Shown here piece after piece: positions 1 through 9,072 of a stretch of DNA of 62,413 nucleotides (positions are counted from its first letter, which is position 1; every line of letters starts with the position of its first letter). The notes under the pieces were generated by a model that was given only the letters and a program-made list of their open reading frames with translations, was not told the DNA's origin and searched no databases. This DNA is from an uncultured Roseburia sp. (GTDB lineage Bacteria > Bacillota > Clostridia > Lachnospirales > Lachnospiraceae): assembly GCA_945787015.1 (NCBI GenBank), contig CALZGM010000022.1, forward strand, positions 1 to 62,413, given 5' to 3'. A program made the translations under genes and the position numbers.

Positions 1-173
1 AGGATTCTGCGTAAATACTGCGGCTCCTCGCATTTTGACTGTCAAAGATGGGATTGTATTTTTTTCAGTAATGGTTTCTTTTTTTCGCTTTTAGTGTACT
101 TATTTTAGAACATATGGAAATCCGCTTTTAGGTGCTGTATAAACAAAGTAGAAAATAGGTGGAGGTTTTTAAG

Positions 174-2087
174 ATGAAGAAGAAAATCATAACGTTTGTG
201 CTGGCAGGCATGCTATTACTGGGCGCCTGCACCAATGCAGCACCAGCGGTACAGAATACCACAGAGCAGACTTTAAAAACCGGTGAAGTGGATAAGTCGG
301 TGTACATGGATGCCACGCAGGATGTGGAAACTCGCATAGAGGCATTGCTGGCACAGATGACCTTAGAGGAAAAAATTGGTCAGATGCTTCAGCCGGAACA
401 GGCATATATTACTGCAGCAGAAGTAAAGGAATATGGAGTAGGTTCCGTGCTTAGCGGAGGAGGTTCTGCACCAACTTCTGGAAACACAGTTATTGACTGG
501 GCATACAGAATCAACGAGTTAAAGAAAGCTGCATTGGAAACAAGGCTAGGCATTCCGCTTTTATATGGTGTAGATGCGGTACATGGGAATAACAATGTAT
601 ATGGCGCGACCATTTTCCCGCATAATATCGGACTGGGTGCGACAGGCGACGTGGAATTAGTGGAGAAAATCGGGGTGGCAACTGCAGCAGAAGTCCGGGC
701 AATCGGCGCACAATGGACCTTTGCTCCGACATTGGGCAATCCGCAGAATGTGCGCTGGGGAAGAAGCTATGAATGCTTTAGCGAGGATGCACCTGAGGTG
801 GCAGAATTTGGCACAGCTTACATCCGCGGTTTCCAGGGAGAAAAAGAAAGTGACACATATTTAGATGAAACCCATGTACTTGCCTGTGCAAAGCATTTTA
901 TCGGGGAAGGCTACACTACAGACGGCGTGAACCAGGGAAATGTAGAGATGACAGACGAGGAGTTTGATGTGCTTTTAGAAAGTGGAGTACTTGACCCATA
1001 TACGATGGCTATCAATGAAGGCGTCAGAACCGTAATGGTTTCTTATAATAGTGTAAACGGAGTGAAGTGCCATGAAAACAGGCATTTAATTCGTGAAGTG
1101 TTAAAGGGCGAGTTAGGCTTTACGGGTCTGGTAGTCAGTGATTACAATGCAGTGCAGCAGTTGTCAGGGATTACCTATAAGGAGCAGATTCGTCAGGCAA
1201 TTGATGCAGGTGTGGATTTATTTATGGAAGTATCCACTTGGAAGGACGTCCTAAAAAATATAAAAGAACTGGTAGAAGAAGGCAGTGTGCCAATGGAACA
1301 GATTGATGAGGCAGTGTGCCGCATTCTTCGCGTAAAGTTCGAAGCAGGTTTATTTGAAGAAGAAATTGGCGGAGAAAAAGAACTGGCTTTACGGGACGAA
1401 GTAGGCAGTGAGGAACACAGAGAAATTGCGAGAGAAGCAGTGCGTAAGTCCCTTGTTTTATTAAAGAATGACAAGGTAGGAGAACAGACTGCGTTGGAAG
1501 CTTTAAAAGAAGCAGACAACATCCGGTTATGCGGACAGAAAGCCTATGATTTAGGAAATCAGTGTGGAGGATGGACCATCAGCTGGCAGGGACTTACCGG
1601 AAAGACAACGATAGGAACCACAATTATTGATGGGATTGCAGCGGCTGTGATGCCGGAAAAGACCTTATCCCATGATATAAAGGGAGAGGTACTGGCAGAA
1701 AACGAAGCAATTATTATAGTGGTAGGAGAAGGCCCTTATGCAGAAACCGATGGAGACCGCAGTGAAAATGGAGTTACAATCAGCGCGACGGACAAAGAGA
1801 TGCTTGCAAATTTAAGACAGTCCCTATCAAATCAGGGAAAAGAGGATATGCCTGTGGTTGCCATTTTAATTGGGGGAAGACCGCTCGATATCACAGAGTA
1901 TATGGATTTGTTTGACGGCATCATCATGGCATGGCTTCCGGGAACGGAGGGTGAAGGAATCGCGGACGTGCTGTTTGGGGAGTATGATTTTACAGGAAAA
2001 CTGACCTATACCTGGAGAGAACATCCGGGTGATACACAGTCACCGGTGCTCTTTGAGAAAGGATTCGGACTTACAAAGGCGCAGTAG
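174..2087 (+). CDS. GH3 family beta-glucosidase/exo-glucanase lipoprotein
   Basis: Predicted secreted, lipid-anchored glycoside hydrolase family 3 enzyme of 637 aa that would release glucose from beta-glucans or cello-oligosaccharides at the cell surface. The N-terminus is a lipoprotein signal peptide with lipobox LLGAC (Cys19). A TIM-barrel GH3 domain follows, with SDY giving the candidate nucleophile Asp323. The C-terminal alpha/beta sandwich has the GEGPYAETDGD segment seen in exo-1,3/1,4-glucanase-type members. I chose ATG 174 over the in-frame GTG at 159 because GGAGG (161-165) sits just before it and the signal peptide then begins MKKK. The 173 bases upstream hold no other recognised gene. 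Exact substrate is not predictable. Confidence 0.9.
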   Translation: MKKKIITFVLAGMLLLGACTNAAPAVQNTTEQTLKTGEVDKSVYMDATQDVETRIEALLAQMTLEEKIGQMLQPEQAYITAAEVKEYGVGSVLSGGGSAPTSGNTVIDWAYRINELKKAALETRLGIPLLYGVDAVHGNNNVYGATIFPHNIGLGATGDVELVEKIGVATAAEVRAIGAQWTFAPTLGNPQNVRWGRSYECFSEDAPEVAEFGTAYIRGFQGEKESDTYLDETHVLACAKHFIGEGYTTDGVNQGNVEMTDEEFDVLLESGVLDPYTMAINEGVRTVMVSYNSVNGVKCHENRHLIREVLKGELGFTGLVVSDYNAVQQLSGITYKEQIRQAIDAGVDLFMEVSTWKDVLKNIKELVEEGSVPMEQIDEAVCRILRVKFEAGLFEEEIGGEKELALRDEVGSEEHREIAREAVRKSLVLLKNDKVGEQTALEALKEADNIRLCGQKAYDLGNQCGGWTISWQGLTGKTTIGTTIIDGIAAAVMPEKTLSHDIKGEVLAENEAIIIVVGEGPYAETDGDRSENGVTISATDKEMLANLRQSLSNQGKEDMPVVAILIGGRPLDITEYMDLFDGIIMAWLPGTEGEGIADVLFGEYDFTGKLTYTWREHPGDTQSPVLFEKGFGLTKAQ

Positions 2088-2209
2088 AGCCGACGTAGTA
2101 TTGTGAGAAATAGCCAATAAATAAAATTAAAAATTGTGCACATTTTTTCTTCTCTCATCACAAAATGAGGTGCATTTTACCGTTTGTGTCAGAAAAAGTG
2201 CAATTGGTG

Positions 2210-2236
2210 CAAGGGTGGTCTCCACCCTTGTTTTTT
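2210..2236 (+). terminator. Rho-independent terminator after first GH3 gene
   Basis: A perfect 9-bp stem CAAGGGTGG (2210-2218)/CCACCCTTG (2222-2230) with a 3-nt loop is followed by six T. It separates the lipoprotein GH3 gene from the next GH3 gene, about 60 nt before the latter's start. It could act as an attenuator for that second gene. Confidence 0.8.
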
Positions 2237-2298
2237 GTGATAACATAGATTGCAAAGAGGGGGCAAGACCCATTATCGGGAAAAAGGAGAAAAAACAG

Positions 2299-4734
2299 AT
2301 GGACGTAAATGCATATATTGAAAAAATGTCACTGGAAGAAAAAGCTGCAATGCTACAGGGATGGTCAGAGTGGACCAGTTTTGAGAATCCCCGCTTAAAG
2401 ATTCCGGCAATGTTTATGTCAGACGGACCGCATGGTTTGCGCAAACAGGCAGGAGAAGGAGACCATCTGGGACTGAATGCTTCCTTACCGGCTACCTGTT
2501 TCCCAACAGCAGCAGGAATGGCAAATACCTGGGACGAGGAACTGGGTGAAGAATTGGGCAGAGCTTTAGGCGAAGAAGCAGCAGCAAATGAGGTAAACGT
2601 GGTTTTAGGACCCGGGTTAAATATAAAAAGAAGTCCCTTGTGCGGCAGAAATTTTGAGTATTTTTCCGAAGATCCGTATCTGGCAGGAAAGATGGCAGCG
2701 GCATACATCCGTGGTATTCAGGCAAACGGTGTGGCAGCCTGCCCAAAACATTTTGCGGCAAACTCACAGGAAATGCGCCGTATGGCCATGGATTCTGTGG
2801 TGGATGAGCGCACCTTCCGTGAAATTTATCTGACCGGATTTGAAATTGCGGTAAAAGAAGGCAAGGCAAAAGCCATCATGTCTTCTTACAATATGATTAA
2901 CGGAACCTATGCCAATGAAAACAAACACCTTTTGACGGATATTTTAAGAAAGGAATGGGGTTTTGAAGGCTATGTCGTAACCGACTGGGGTGGAGATAAT
3001 GACCATGTGGAAGGTGTAAAAGCAGGTTCTAATCTCGTTATGCCAACACCGGGACCGGATTGTGCCATCTCTTTGGTAAACGCAGTAAAAGAAGGAAAAA
3101 TCGAAGAAAGCGTGTTGGATGATCGCATCCGGGAAATTCTTCATGTGATTTTATCAACAAATGAAGCAATCAAAGCAGCGGCGAAAAAATATGATGTAGA
3201 AGCACATCATGCATTGGCGAAAAAATGTGCGGAAGCTTCCATCGTATTATTGGAAAATGACGGTATCCTTCCATTAAAGAAAGAAACCAAGGTTGCCATC
3301 ATTGGTGATTTTGCAAAAGTGCCTCGCTATCAGGGGGCAGGCTCTTCCGTTGTAAATCCTACAAAACTGGACAATTTGTATGACTGTGCAAAGGAAGCAG
3401 GCATGAATATTACATCTTATGCGGCTGGCTACGACCGTACCAATCCACTGCCAAAGGCAGAGTTAATCACAGAAGCAGTAGAGGCAGTAAAGGATGCAGA
3501 GGCAGTTTTATTATGCATCGGTTTGGAAGAAATCTTAGAATCAGAGGGTATGGATCGTTTACATATGTCCCTTTCCAAAGCTCAGCAAGAACTGATTCAG
3601 GCAATCGGTAAGGCACATGAAAATGTGATTTTAGTCATTTCAGGCGGATCATCCTTTGAGATGCCATCCAAGGAACTGTATCGTGCAGCTATCCATGGTT
3701 ACTTGGGTGGTCAGGCCGGAGCAGGAGCAATGGTAGATGCACTTTTGGGAAACACTTGTCCTTCCGGAAAGTTAAATGAGACCTGGTGGAATACCTTGGC
3801 AGACAATCCGTCATATCCATATTTTCCGAGCAAGGAACGTACCTCAGAATATAGAGAAGGCCTTTATGTGGGATACCGCTACAGTGATACCGCAGGTAAG
3901 CAGGTGAGATACCCGTTTGGTTATGGTTTAAGCTATACAAGCTTTGCTTATTCAGATCTTACAGCAGATAAAAATAGCGTTTCTTTTACCTTGACAAATA
4001 CCGGAAATTATGACGGAGCGGAAATCGCACAGGTATATGTTTCTTGTAAGAATGGAAAAGTTTTCAGACCGAAGAAGGAATTAAAAGGATTTAAGAAGGT
4101 TTTCTTAAAAGCAGGTGAGAGTAAACAGGTAACCATTCCTTTGGATGATAAAGCTTTCCGCTACTTTAACGTAAAGACAAATCAGTGGGAAGTGGAAACC
4201 GCTGATTATGAAATCTGTGTGGCTGCGAATGTTTCGGATGTGAAACTAACCGCAACCATACATGTGGAAGGCAGCAATGCACCTCTTCCATATGAGGATA
4301 TGGCATGCTATGAAAGCGGAAGAATTGAATCTGTTACGGACAAAGAATTTGAGGCATTGCTTGGCCATGCAATCCCGGATGGAAGCTGGAGCGGACAGTT
4401 ACAGCGCAATGATGCAATCTGTCAGCTATATTATGCAAAATTATGGCTTGCCCGTGTGGTATGTAAGATTCTGACGAACATGAAAAATAAGGCGGAAGCA
4501 AAGGGCAAACCGGATTTAAATATCATGTTCATTTACAATATGCCATTTCGCGCGCTTGGAAAAATGACTGGCGGAATGTTAAGCCAGAAGATGGTAGATG
4601 ATATCGTGTTCTTAGTAAACGGACATTTCTTCAGAGGCGTCGGCAGACTGATTGCGGACTTCGTTCGAAATAATAAAAACAACAAACAATTTGTAAAGCT
4701 TTTACAGGAAAAAACAGCAGTGGAGGAAAACTAA
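2299..4734 (+). CDS. GH3 family beta-glycosidase with C-terminal extension
   Basis: Cytosolic GH3 enzyme of 811 aa with no signal peptide, predicted to hydrolyse imported beta-linked disaccharides or oligosaccharides. Domains in order: GH3 TIM barrel (VVTDW, nucleophile candidate Asp229), GH3 C-terminal sandwich, and a fibronectin-III-like domain ending near residue 660. An extra helical tail of about 145 aa (667-811) contains hydrophobic stretches and is not part of the canonical family. ATG 2299 has AAGGAG at 2284-2289; the open frame extends upstream to 2134 without an RBS. The stop lies two bases before the next start, so the two genes are probably translationally coupled. Confidence 0.9.
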   Translation: MDVNAYIEKMSLEEKAAMLQGWSEWTSFENPRLKIPAMFMSDGPHGLRKQAGEGDHLGLNASLPATCFPTAAGMANTWDEELGEELGRALGEEAAANEVNVVLGPGLNIKRSPLCGRNFEYFSEDPYLAGKMAAAYIRGIQANGVAACPKHFAANSQEMRRMAMDSVVDERTFREIYLTGFEIAVKEGKAKAIMSSYNMINGTYANENKHLLTDILRKEWGFEGYVVTDWGGDNDHVEGVKAGSNLVMPTPGPDCAISLVNAVKEGKIEESVLDDRIREILHVILSTNEAIKAAAKKYDVEAHHALAKKCAEASIVLLENDGILPLKKETKVAIIGDFAKVPRYQGAGSSVVNPTKLDNLYDCAKEAGMNITSYAAGYDRTNPLPKAELITEAVEAVKDAEAVLLCIGLEEILESEGMDRLHMSLSKAQQELIQAIGKAHENVILVISGGSSFEMPSKELYRAAIHGYLGGQAGAGAMVDALLGNTCPSGKLNETWWNTLADNPSYPYFPSKERTSEYREGLYVGYRYSDTAGKQVRYPFGYGLSYTSFAYSDLTADKNSVSFTLTNTGNYDGAEIAQVYVSCKNGKVFRPKKELKGFKKVFLKAGESKQVTIPLDDKAFRYFNVKTNQWEVETADYEICVAANVSDVKLTATIHVEGSNAPLPYEDMACYESGRIESVTDKEFEALLGHAIPDGSWSGQLQRNDAICQLYYAKLWLARVVCKILTNMKNKAEAKGKPDLNIMFIYNMPFRALGKMTGGMLSQKMVDDIVFLVNGHFFRGVGRLIADFVRNNKNNKQFVKLLQEKTAVEEN

Positions 4735-4735
4735 A

Positions 4736-5329
4736 ATGGAAGCAATTAAAAATATTTGGAGTCAATTTGTAGAGAAACATCCCAAGGCAGCAAAGTGGGT
4801 AAGAGAAGGTGGTCTATTTGTAATCTTCAGTAACCTGGTAACTGTCGTTCAGTATATTATTTATGCATTCCTTCCGAATTTACTTGGCTTAGAACTTGCG
4901 GGGACCGCATGGAGCTGGCCGGCAATTCCGGTGAGCCTGTTTGGTATTGACTTTACCTGGAATGCACTTGGCTATGATGTGCTGTATGATGCAGCTGGAA
5001 ACGTTATGATTGGCGGCGGATTAGGCTACTTAATCGCTATGCTGGTAGGTTCTTTTCTGGCGCAGGTGATTAACTTCCCGCTTCAGAGAAATATCACCTT
5101 CCGCAGTAAGGGGAATCCTTGGTATCAGGCAATGTGGTATTTCATTGCATGGGTATTGATTACTTTTATCGTAAACTCTATCAACTGTGTATGGGTTGCA
5201 GTAGCAAGCGTACTCCTTCCGAACTGGTTGTACAACATCGGAACGACCGTTATGATGGGTGGTATTTCCATGGTAATCTTCTTCTTTGTATTTAAGATTA
5301 TTTTCCCGGAGGGAGAAGCGAAGAAATAA
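4736..5329 (+). CDS. GtrA-like multipass membrane protein
   Basis: A 197-aa protein with about four hydrophobic segments (near residues 25-45, 90-115, 130-150, 165-190). The motif QRNITFRSKGNP between segments two and three resembles the loop of GtrA-like flippase-type proteins. GtrA members usually help move lipid-linked sugars or cell-wall precursors. Its start follows the GH3 stop by one base, with the RBS GGAGG inside the GH3 gene, so the two are co-expressed. The partner suggests a role linked to sugar handling at the membrane, but this is inference and family assignment is moderate. Confidence 0.6.
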   Translation: MEAIKNIWSQFVEKHPKAAKWVREGGLFVIFSNLVTVVQYIIYAFLPNLLGLELAGTAWSWPAIPVSLFGIDFTWNALGYDVLYDAAGNVMIGGGLGYLIAMLVGSFLAQVINFPLQRNITFRSKGNPWYQAMWYFIAWVLITFIVNSINCVWVAVASVLLPNWLYNIGTTVMMGGISMVIFFFVFKIIFPEGEAKK

Positions 5330-5340
5330 ATATGGTAAAA

Positions 5341-5385
5341 AATCCCGGCTTGGTCAGCTTCATACTGACTTTGCCGGGATTTTTT
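5341..5385 (+). terminator. Rho-independent terminator of GH3/GtrA operon
   Basis: Stem AATCCCGGC (5341-5349) pairs with GCCGGGATT (5373-5381), with an inner GTCAG/CTGAC stem, followed by a T run. Confidence 0.9.
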
Positions 5386-5479
5386 GTCTTCACAAGTAAC
5401 TTAAAAAATATGATGCATAAAATTCAAAATAGGAGATAAACATAGACAAAGCGGCGGTGAAACTTATAGTGCGGATTGG

Positions 5480-5508
5480 TTGACGAATCGGTTATTTTAG
5501 TGTATGAT
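5480..5508 (+). promoter_or_regulatory. Sigma-A-type promoter for chemoreceptor gene
   Basis: TTGACG at 5480-5485, a 17-nt spacer and TATGAT at 5503-5508, about 70 nt upstream of the chosen start. No convincing sigma-28 element (CTAAA-N16-CCGATAT) is visible here. Confidence 0.6.
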
Positions 5509-5576
5509 TAGTACAAATGTACTACCTTTGGATGGGCTATGGGGAGTGTATAAAAATTTTACAAAAGGAGAAGCGT

Positions 5577-7283
5577 TTGTTTGAAAAATTGGAAAAAATG
5601 AGAGTTCAGCAAAGGCTGACAAGAAGTTCCCTGATTACTGTAATGATTGCCGGTGTGGCAGCAGTGATAGCCGCAATTTTTCTATTCATTATCGGTAACA
5701 GATACAACTATGTATTGACCTATTATGCATTTCCGCAGGGGGATACGGGACTTGCAATGCAGGAACTGGCAGATGTCAGAAGTGCAACCCGTGGAGCAAT
5801 CGGCTATGATGAGGCTAATCGCATTGAACAAATTGTAGCAACACATGATGAGGCAGTAACTGCTTTGTGGGAAAAACTGGCGGTAATTGAGGAAACGCTT
5901 GTCTCAAAGGAGGACAGACAAGCCTATAATGAAGCGGTATCTGCATTAGAAGAGTACCTTGAGGTGGATACAAGAGTATTAAAGATGGGGGCTACTACAG
6001 ACGAGGCACTTTCGAAACAGGCTCAGAATTTAGCATTTGAAGAACTGGCACCGGCTTATACGAAGGTCCATGCAGCATTTGAGCATCTTATGGAAACTAA
6101 TATTGCCAAGGGTGACCAGATGCAGGGATACCTTAAGTGGTTACAAATCTTTTTGATTATCGGAATTGTAGTAATTTTGGCGATTGCATATGTTGTAGCA
6201 ACGAAAATCGGTACAAAAATTGCAATGGGAATAGCAAAACCATTACATGAATTAAGTGAGCGTCTTGAGACTTTTGCACAGGGTGACCTTACTTCTCCGT
6301 TTCCGGAGTATCAGAACGACGATGAAGTAGGCGACATGTTAAAAGCGGTAAATGATACAACAGGAAAACTTTCCCTGATTTTTGCCGACCTTGAAAAACT
6401 GCTGGGCGACATGGCAGACGGTAATTTTAATATTCGTACATCCTGCGAGGAAGAATATGTGGGCGATTATGAACCGCTCTTACTTGCGATTAGAAAGATG
6501 AATCGCCAGATGGATGAGACCTTAAAGGAAGTAAGAGCTGCTTCTGAAATGGTATCAGCAGGAGCTTCAAATTTAGCAGAAGCATCTCAGGCATTGGCAG
6601 AAGGCGCAACCGATCAGGCAGCCTCTGTAGAAGAAATGCAGGCTACTATTGATGAGATTACATCCGGATTGGAAAGAACGGTGGAAGAGGTAAACGAAGC
6701 TTATGAAGAAGCAGAGCGTGTAGCGGCTGCAGCAGAAACAAGCCGTACCGAAATGGGAGTTATGACTGATGCAATGGAAAGAATCAGCGAAACTTCATTA
6801 AAGATAGGATCGGTTATTACGGAAATTGAAGATATTGCAAGCCAGACAAACTTATTGTCATTAAATGCTTCTATCGAGGCGGCAAGAGCTGGTGAGGCAG
6901 GTCGTGGCTTTGCGGTAGTTGCAGACCAGATTCGTACACTGGCAGAACAGAGTGCGAAAGCAGCAGTAAACACACGTGAATTGATTGAAGGCTCTATCCG
7001 TGAAATTGAAATCGGAAATGAAGCAGCAGAGAGAACCGCAGATGTTTTGGCAAAGGTTGTCGAGGCAATCCATGCCATTGCACAGACTTCTAAGAGCTTA
7101 AGCGAGAATTCGACGCAGCAGGCAGAGTCAATGGAGCAGGCAGATGCTGGTATTTCGAGAATTTCCGAAGTGGTTCAGTCTAACTCTGCAACTGCCCAGG
7201 AAGCATCTGCAACAAGCGAAGAACTATCTGCTCAGGCAACCAGTATGGATGAATTGGTAGGACAGTTTAGACTGAGAGAATAG
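5577..7283 (+). CDS. Methyl-accepting chemotaxis protein
   Basis: Transmembrane chemoreceptor of 568 aa that would signal to CheA/CheW. It has a transmembrane helix at about 18-42, an extracytoplasmic helical sensor of about 150 aa (four-helix-bundle-like), a second helix at about 185-207, a HAMP segment, then a long signalling coiled coil. The hairpin tip carries the conserved [17 protein letters not shown] motif. TTG 5577 is preferred because AAAAGGAG (5563-5570) lies 6 nt before it; the frame is open from 5517 but has no RBS there. The ligand cannot be predicted. It fits a motile cell, given the flagellar operon further along. Confidence 0.93.
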   Translation: MFEKLEKMRVQQRLTRSSLITVMIAGVAAVIAAIFLFIIGNRYNYVLTYYAFPQGDTGLAMQELADVRSATRGAIGYDEANRIEQIVATHDEAVTALWEKLAVIEETLVSKEDRQAYNEAVSALEEYLEVDTRVLKMGATTDEALSKQAQNLAFEELAPAYTKVHAAFEHLMETNIAKGDQMQGYLKWLQIFLIIGIVVILAIAYVVATKIGTKIAMGIAKPLHELSERLETFAQGDLTSPFPEYQNDDEVGDMLKAVNDTTGKLSLIFADLEKLLGDMADGNFNIRTSCEEEYVGDYEPLLLAIRKMNRQMDETLKEVRAASEMVSAGASNLAEASQALAEGATDQAASVEEMQATIDEITSGLERTVEEVNEAYEEAERVAAAAETSRTEMGVMTDAMERISETSLKIGSVITEIEDIASQTNLLSLNASIEAARAGEAGRGFAVVADQIRTLAEQSAKAAVNTRELIEGSIREIEIGNEAAERTADVLAKVVEAIHAIAQTSKSLSENSTQQAESMEQADAGISRISEVVQSNSATAQEASATSEELSAQATSMDELVGQFRLRE

Positions 7284-7304
7284 AATATTTCATGATAGCG
7301 TGCC

Positions 7305-7333
7305 TTGACGATTGTAGGCTGTTATGATAATAT
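7305..7333 (+). promoter_or_regulatory. Promoter of SCIFF peptide gene
   Basis: TTGACG at 7305-7310, a 17-nt spacer and TAATAT at 7328-7333. It lies in the gap between the chemoreceptor stop and the peptide gene. Confidence 0.5.
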
Positions 7334-7405
7334 AAAAAAAATTAGGTGCAGATGATATGATTCGAAACCTGAAATCACGATATTAATAGAATGGAGATAA
7401 AGATT

Positions 7406-7549
7406 ATGGAAAGAATTAAAACATTAGAAACTCGTAACTTATGCGAAAGTGCTAAAAATGGTGGATGCGGCGAGTGCCAGACATCTTGTCAGTCAGCTTG
7501 CAAAACAAGCTGTGGCGTTGCAAATCAGTCTTGCGAAAACAATAAATAA
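7406..7549 (+). CDS. scfA: SCIFF ranthipeptide precursor, seven cysteines
   Basis: A 47-residue peptide with the hallmark core CGECQTSCQSACKTSC of the SCIFF family (six cysteines in forty-five residues). SCIFF peptides are modified by an adjacent radical SAM/SPASM enzyme that installs thioether crosslinks. Cysteines are at 13, 21, 24, 28, 32, 36 and 43; the last six match the usual set and Cys13 is extra. The leader begins MERIKTLETRNL. GGAG at 7393-7396 precedes ATG 7406. The gene is directly upstream of the matching maturase. The biological role of SCIFF products is not established. Confidence 0.95.
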   Translation: MERIKTLETRNLCESAKNGGCGECQTSCQSACKTSCGVANQSCENNK

Positions 7550-7571
7550 GAATTGCCTTAAAGCATATGAA

Positions 7572-7600
7572 AATGCCGTCTGTTATGGCGGCATTTTTTT
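7572..7600 (+). terminator. Terminator/attenuator between peptide and maturase
   Basis: AATGCCG (7572-7578) pairs with CGGCATT (7589-7595), followed by T. Placed 22 nt after the peptide gene, it would let most transcripts stop after the precursor and a minority read into the maturase, giving an excess of substrate over enzyme. Confidence 0.75.
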
Positions 7601-7691
7601 ACGTGCGCTTTGTGGCGCATGTTTCTAATGGAAAACCTTATTTCCAACAGAGAAAAACTCTGCAAGGATGCCAATGAGGGAGGATACAATT

Positions 7692-9071
7692 TTGGTACAT
7701 CAGTATAAATTAAACGGATATAATATCGTTTTAGATACATGTTCGGGTGGAATTCATGTAGTAGATGATGTGGCTTACGACATGATTGAGCTTTACCCAA
7801 AGAAAAATAAGAAAGAAATCATCACAGAGATGATGGGAAAATATGGTGGCCGGGAGGATGTTACTGAGGAAGAATTAAAGATTTGCATGCAGGATATTGA
7901 GGATTTGGTTGCTGCAAAGAAACTATATACGGAAGATACTTTTGAGCCGATGGCAGGTACTTTTAAGGAACGCTCCGGAAACGTAGTAAAGGCATTGTGC
8001 TTACATGTGGCTCACACTTGTAATCTGAACTGCTCTTACTGTTTTGCCAGTCAGGGAAAGTATCATGGAGAACGTGCACTCATGAGTTTTGAAGTGGGTA
8101 AGCGTGCGCTGGATTTCCTGGTTGAACATTCAGGAGGCAGAAGAAACTTAGAAGTGGACTTTTTTGGCGGCGAACCATTGATGAACTGGGATGTTGTGAA
8201 AGAGTTGGTAAAATATGCCCGTTCTATCGAAAAAGAGCATAACAAGAATTTCCGCTTTACACTGACTACAAATGGTATGTTAATTGATGATGATGTCATC
8301 GATTTTGCTAATAAAGAAATGAGCAACGTGGTATTAAGTCTTGACGGGCGAAAAGAAATTCATGATGCAACTCGCGTGGATTATGCAGGAAACGGAAGCT
8401 ATGACAAAATTGTGCCAAAATTCCAGAAACTGGTAGAATCCCGTGGCGGACAGGGCTATTACATGCGCGGTACTTTTACACATGCGAATCCGGATTTTAC
8501 AAAGGATGTATTCCATATGGCAGATTTAGGCTTCACTGAGCTTAGTATGGAGCCTGTGGTATCCGCAGCAGATGATCCAGCTGCACTGACTCCGGAGGAC
8601 ATCGAGATTGTAAAAGAGCAGTATGAGATTCTTGCAAAAGAAATGATAAAACGTGAGAAAGAAGGCCGCGGCTTTACTTTCTATCACTATATGTTAGACC
8701 TTACAGAAGGTCCTTGTATTTATAAACGTATTTCCGGCTGCGGTTCCGGCACAGAGTATATGGCAGTCACACCTTGGGGTGACTTATACCCATGCCACCA
8801 GTTTGTAGGTGATGAAGCATATAAGCTTGGTGATATCTACAATGGTGTGACGAATGAAAACTTACGGGAAGAGTTTCGTAGCTGTAATGCGTATGCGAGA
8901 CCGGAATGTGCTGACTGTTGGGCAAAACTATATTGCTCCGGTGGATGTGCAGCAAATGCTTATCATGCATCCGGAAGCATTCGCGGTATTTATGAACCGG
9001 GATGCGAGCTTTTTAGAAAACGTATTGAATGTGCAATCATGATGAAGGTTGCAGAACAAGAGGAGAAATAA
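7692..9071 (+). CDS. scfB: SCIFF maturase, radical SAM/SPASM protein
   Basis: A 459-aa radical SAM enzyme that would bind the SCIFF leader and form thioether bonds between Cys thiols and partner residues. The N-terminal 90 residues form a peptide-recognition (RRE-like) region. The CNLNCSYC motif (Cys110, 114, 117) binds the catalytic 4Fe-4S cluster. The C-terminal SPASM domain, with cysteines in CGSGTEY, GDLYPCHQF and CADCWAKLYCSGGC, binds auxiliary clusters. I place the start at TTG 7692 (MVHQYKLNGYNIVL), with GGGAGG just upstream at 7678-7683. An in-frame ATG at 7668 lies before that site and is less likely. Confidence 0.93.
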   Translation: MVHQYKLNGYNIVLDTCSGGIHVVDDVAYDMIELYPKKNKKEIITEMMGKYGGREDVTEEELKICMQDIEDLVAAKKLYTEDTFEPMAGTFKERSGNVVKALCLHVAHTCNLNCSYCFASQGKYHGERALMSFEVGKRALDFLVEHSGGRRNLEVDFFGGEPLMNWDVVKELVKYARSIEKEHNKNFRFTLTTNGMLIDDDVIDFANKEMSNVVLSLDGRKEIHDATRVDYAGNGSYDKIVPKFQKLVESRGGQGYYMRGTFTHANPDFTKDVFHMADLGFTELSMEPVVSAADDPAALTPEDIEIVKEQYEILAKEMIKREKEGRGFTFYHYMLDLTEGPCIYKRISGCGSGTEYMAVTPWGDLYPCHQFVGDEAYKLGDIYNGVTNENLREEFRSCNAYARPECADCWAKLYCSGGCAANAYHASGSIRGIYEPGCELFRKRIECAIMMKVAEQEEK

Positions 9072-9072
9072 C

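Noticed and set aside
2134-2298. N-terminal extension of the second GH3 gene
   Set aside because: The frame is open but spans a terminator and lacks an RBS; ATG 2299 has AAGGAG.
7284-7405. Additional small ORF before the SCIFF gene
   Set aside because: No start with RBS; the stretch is accounted for by the promoter.
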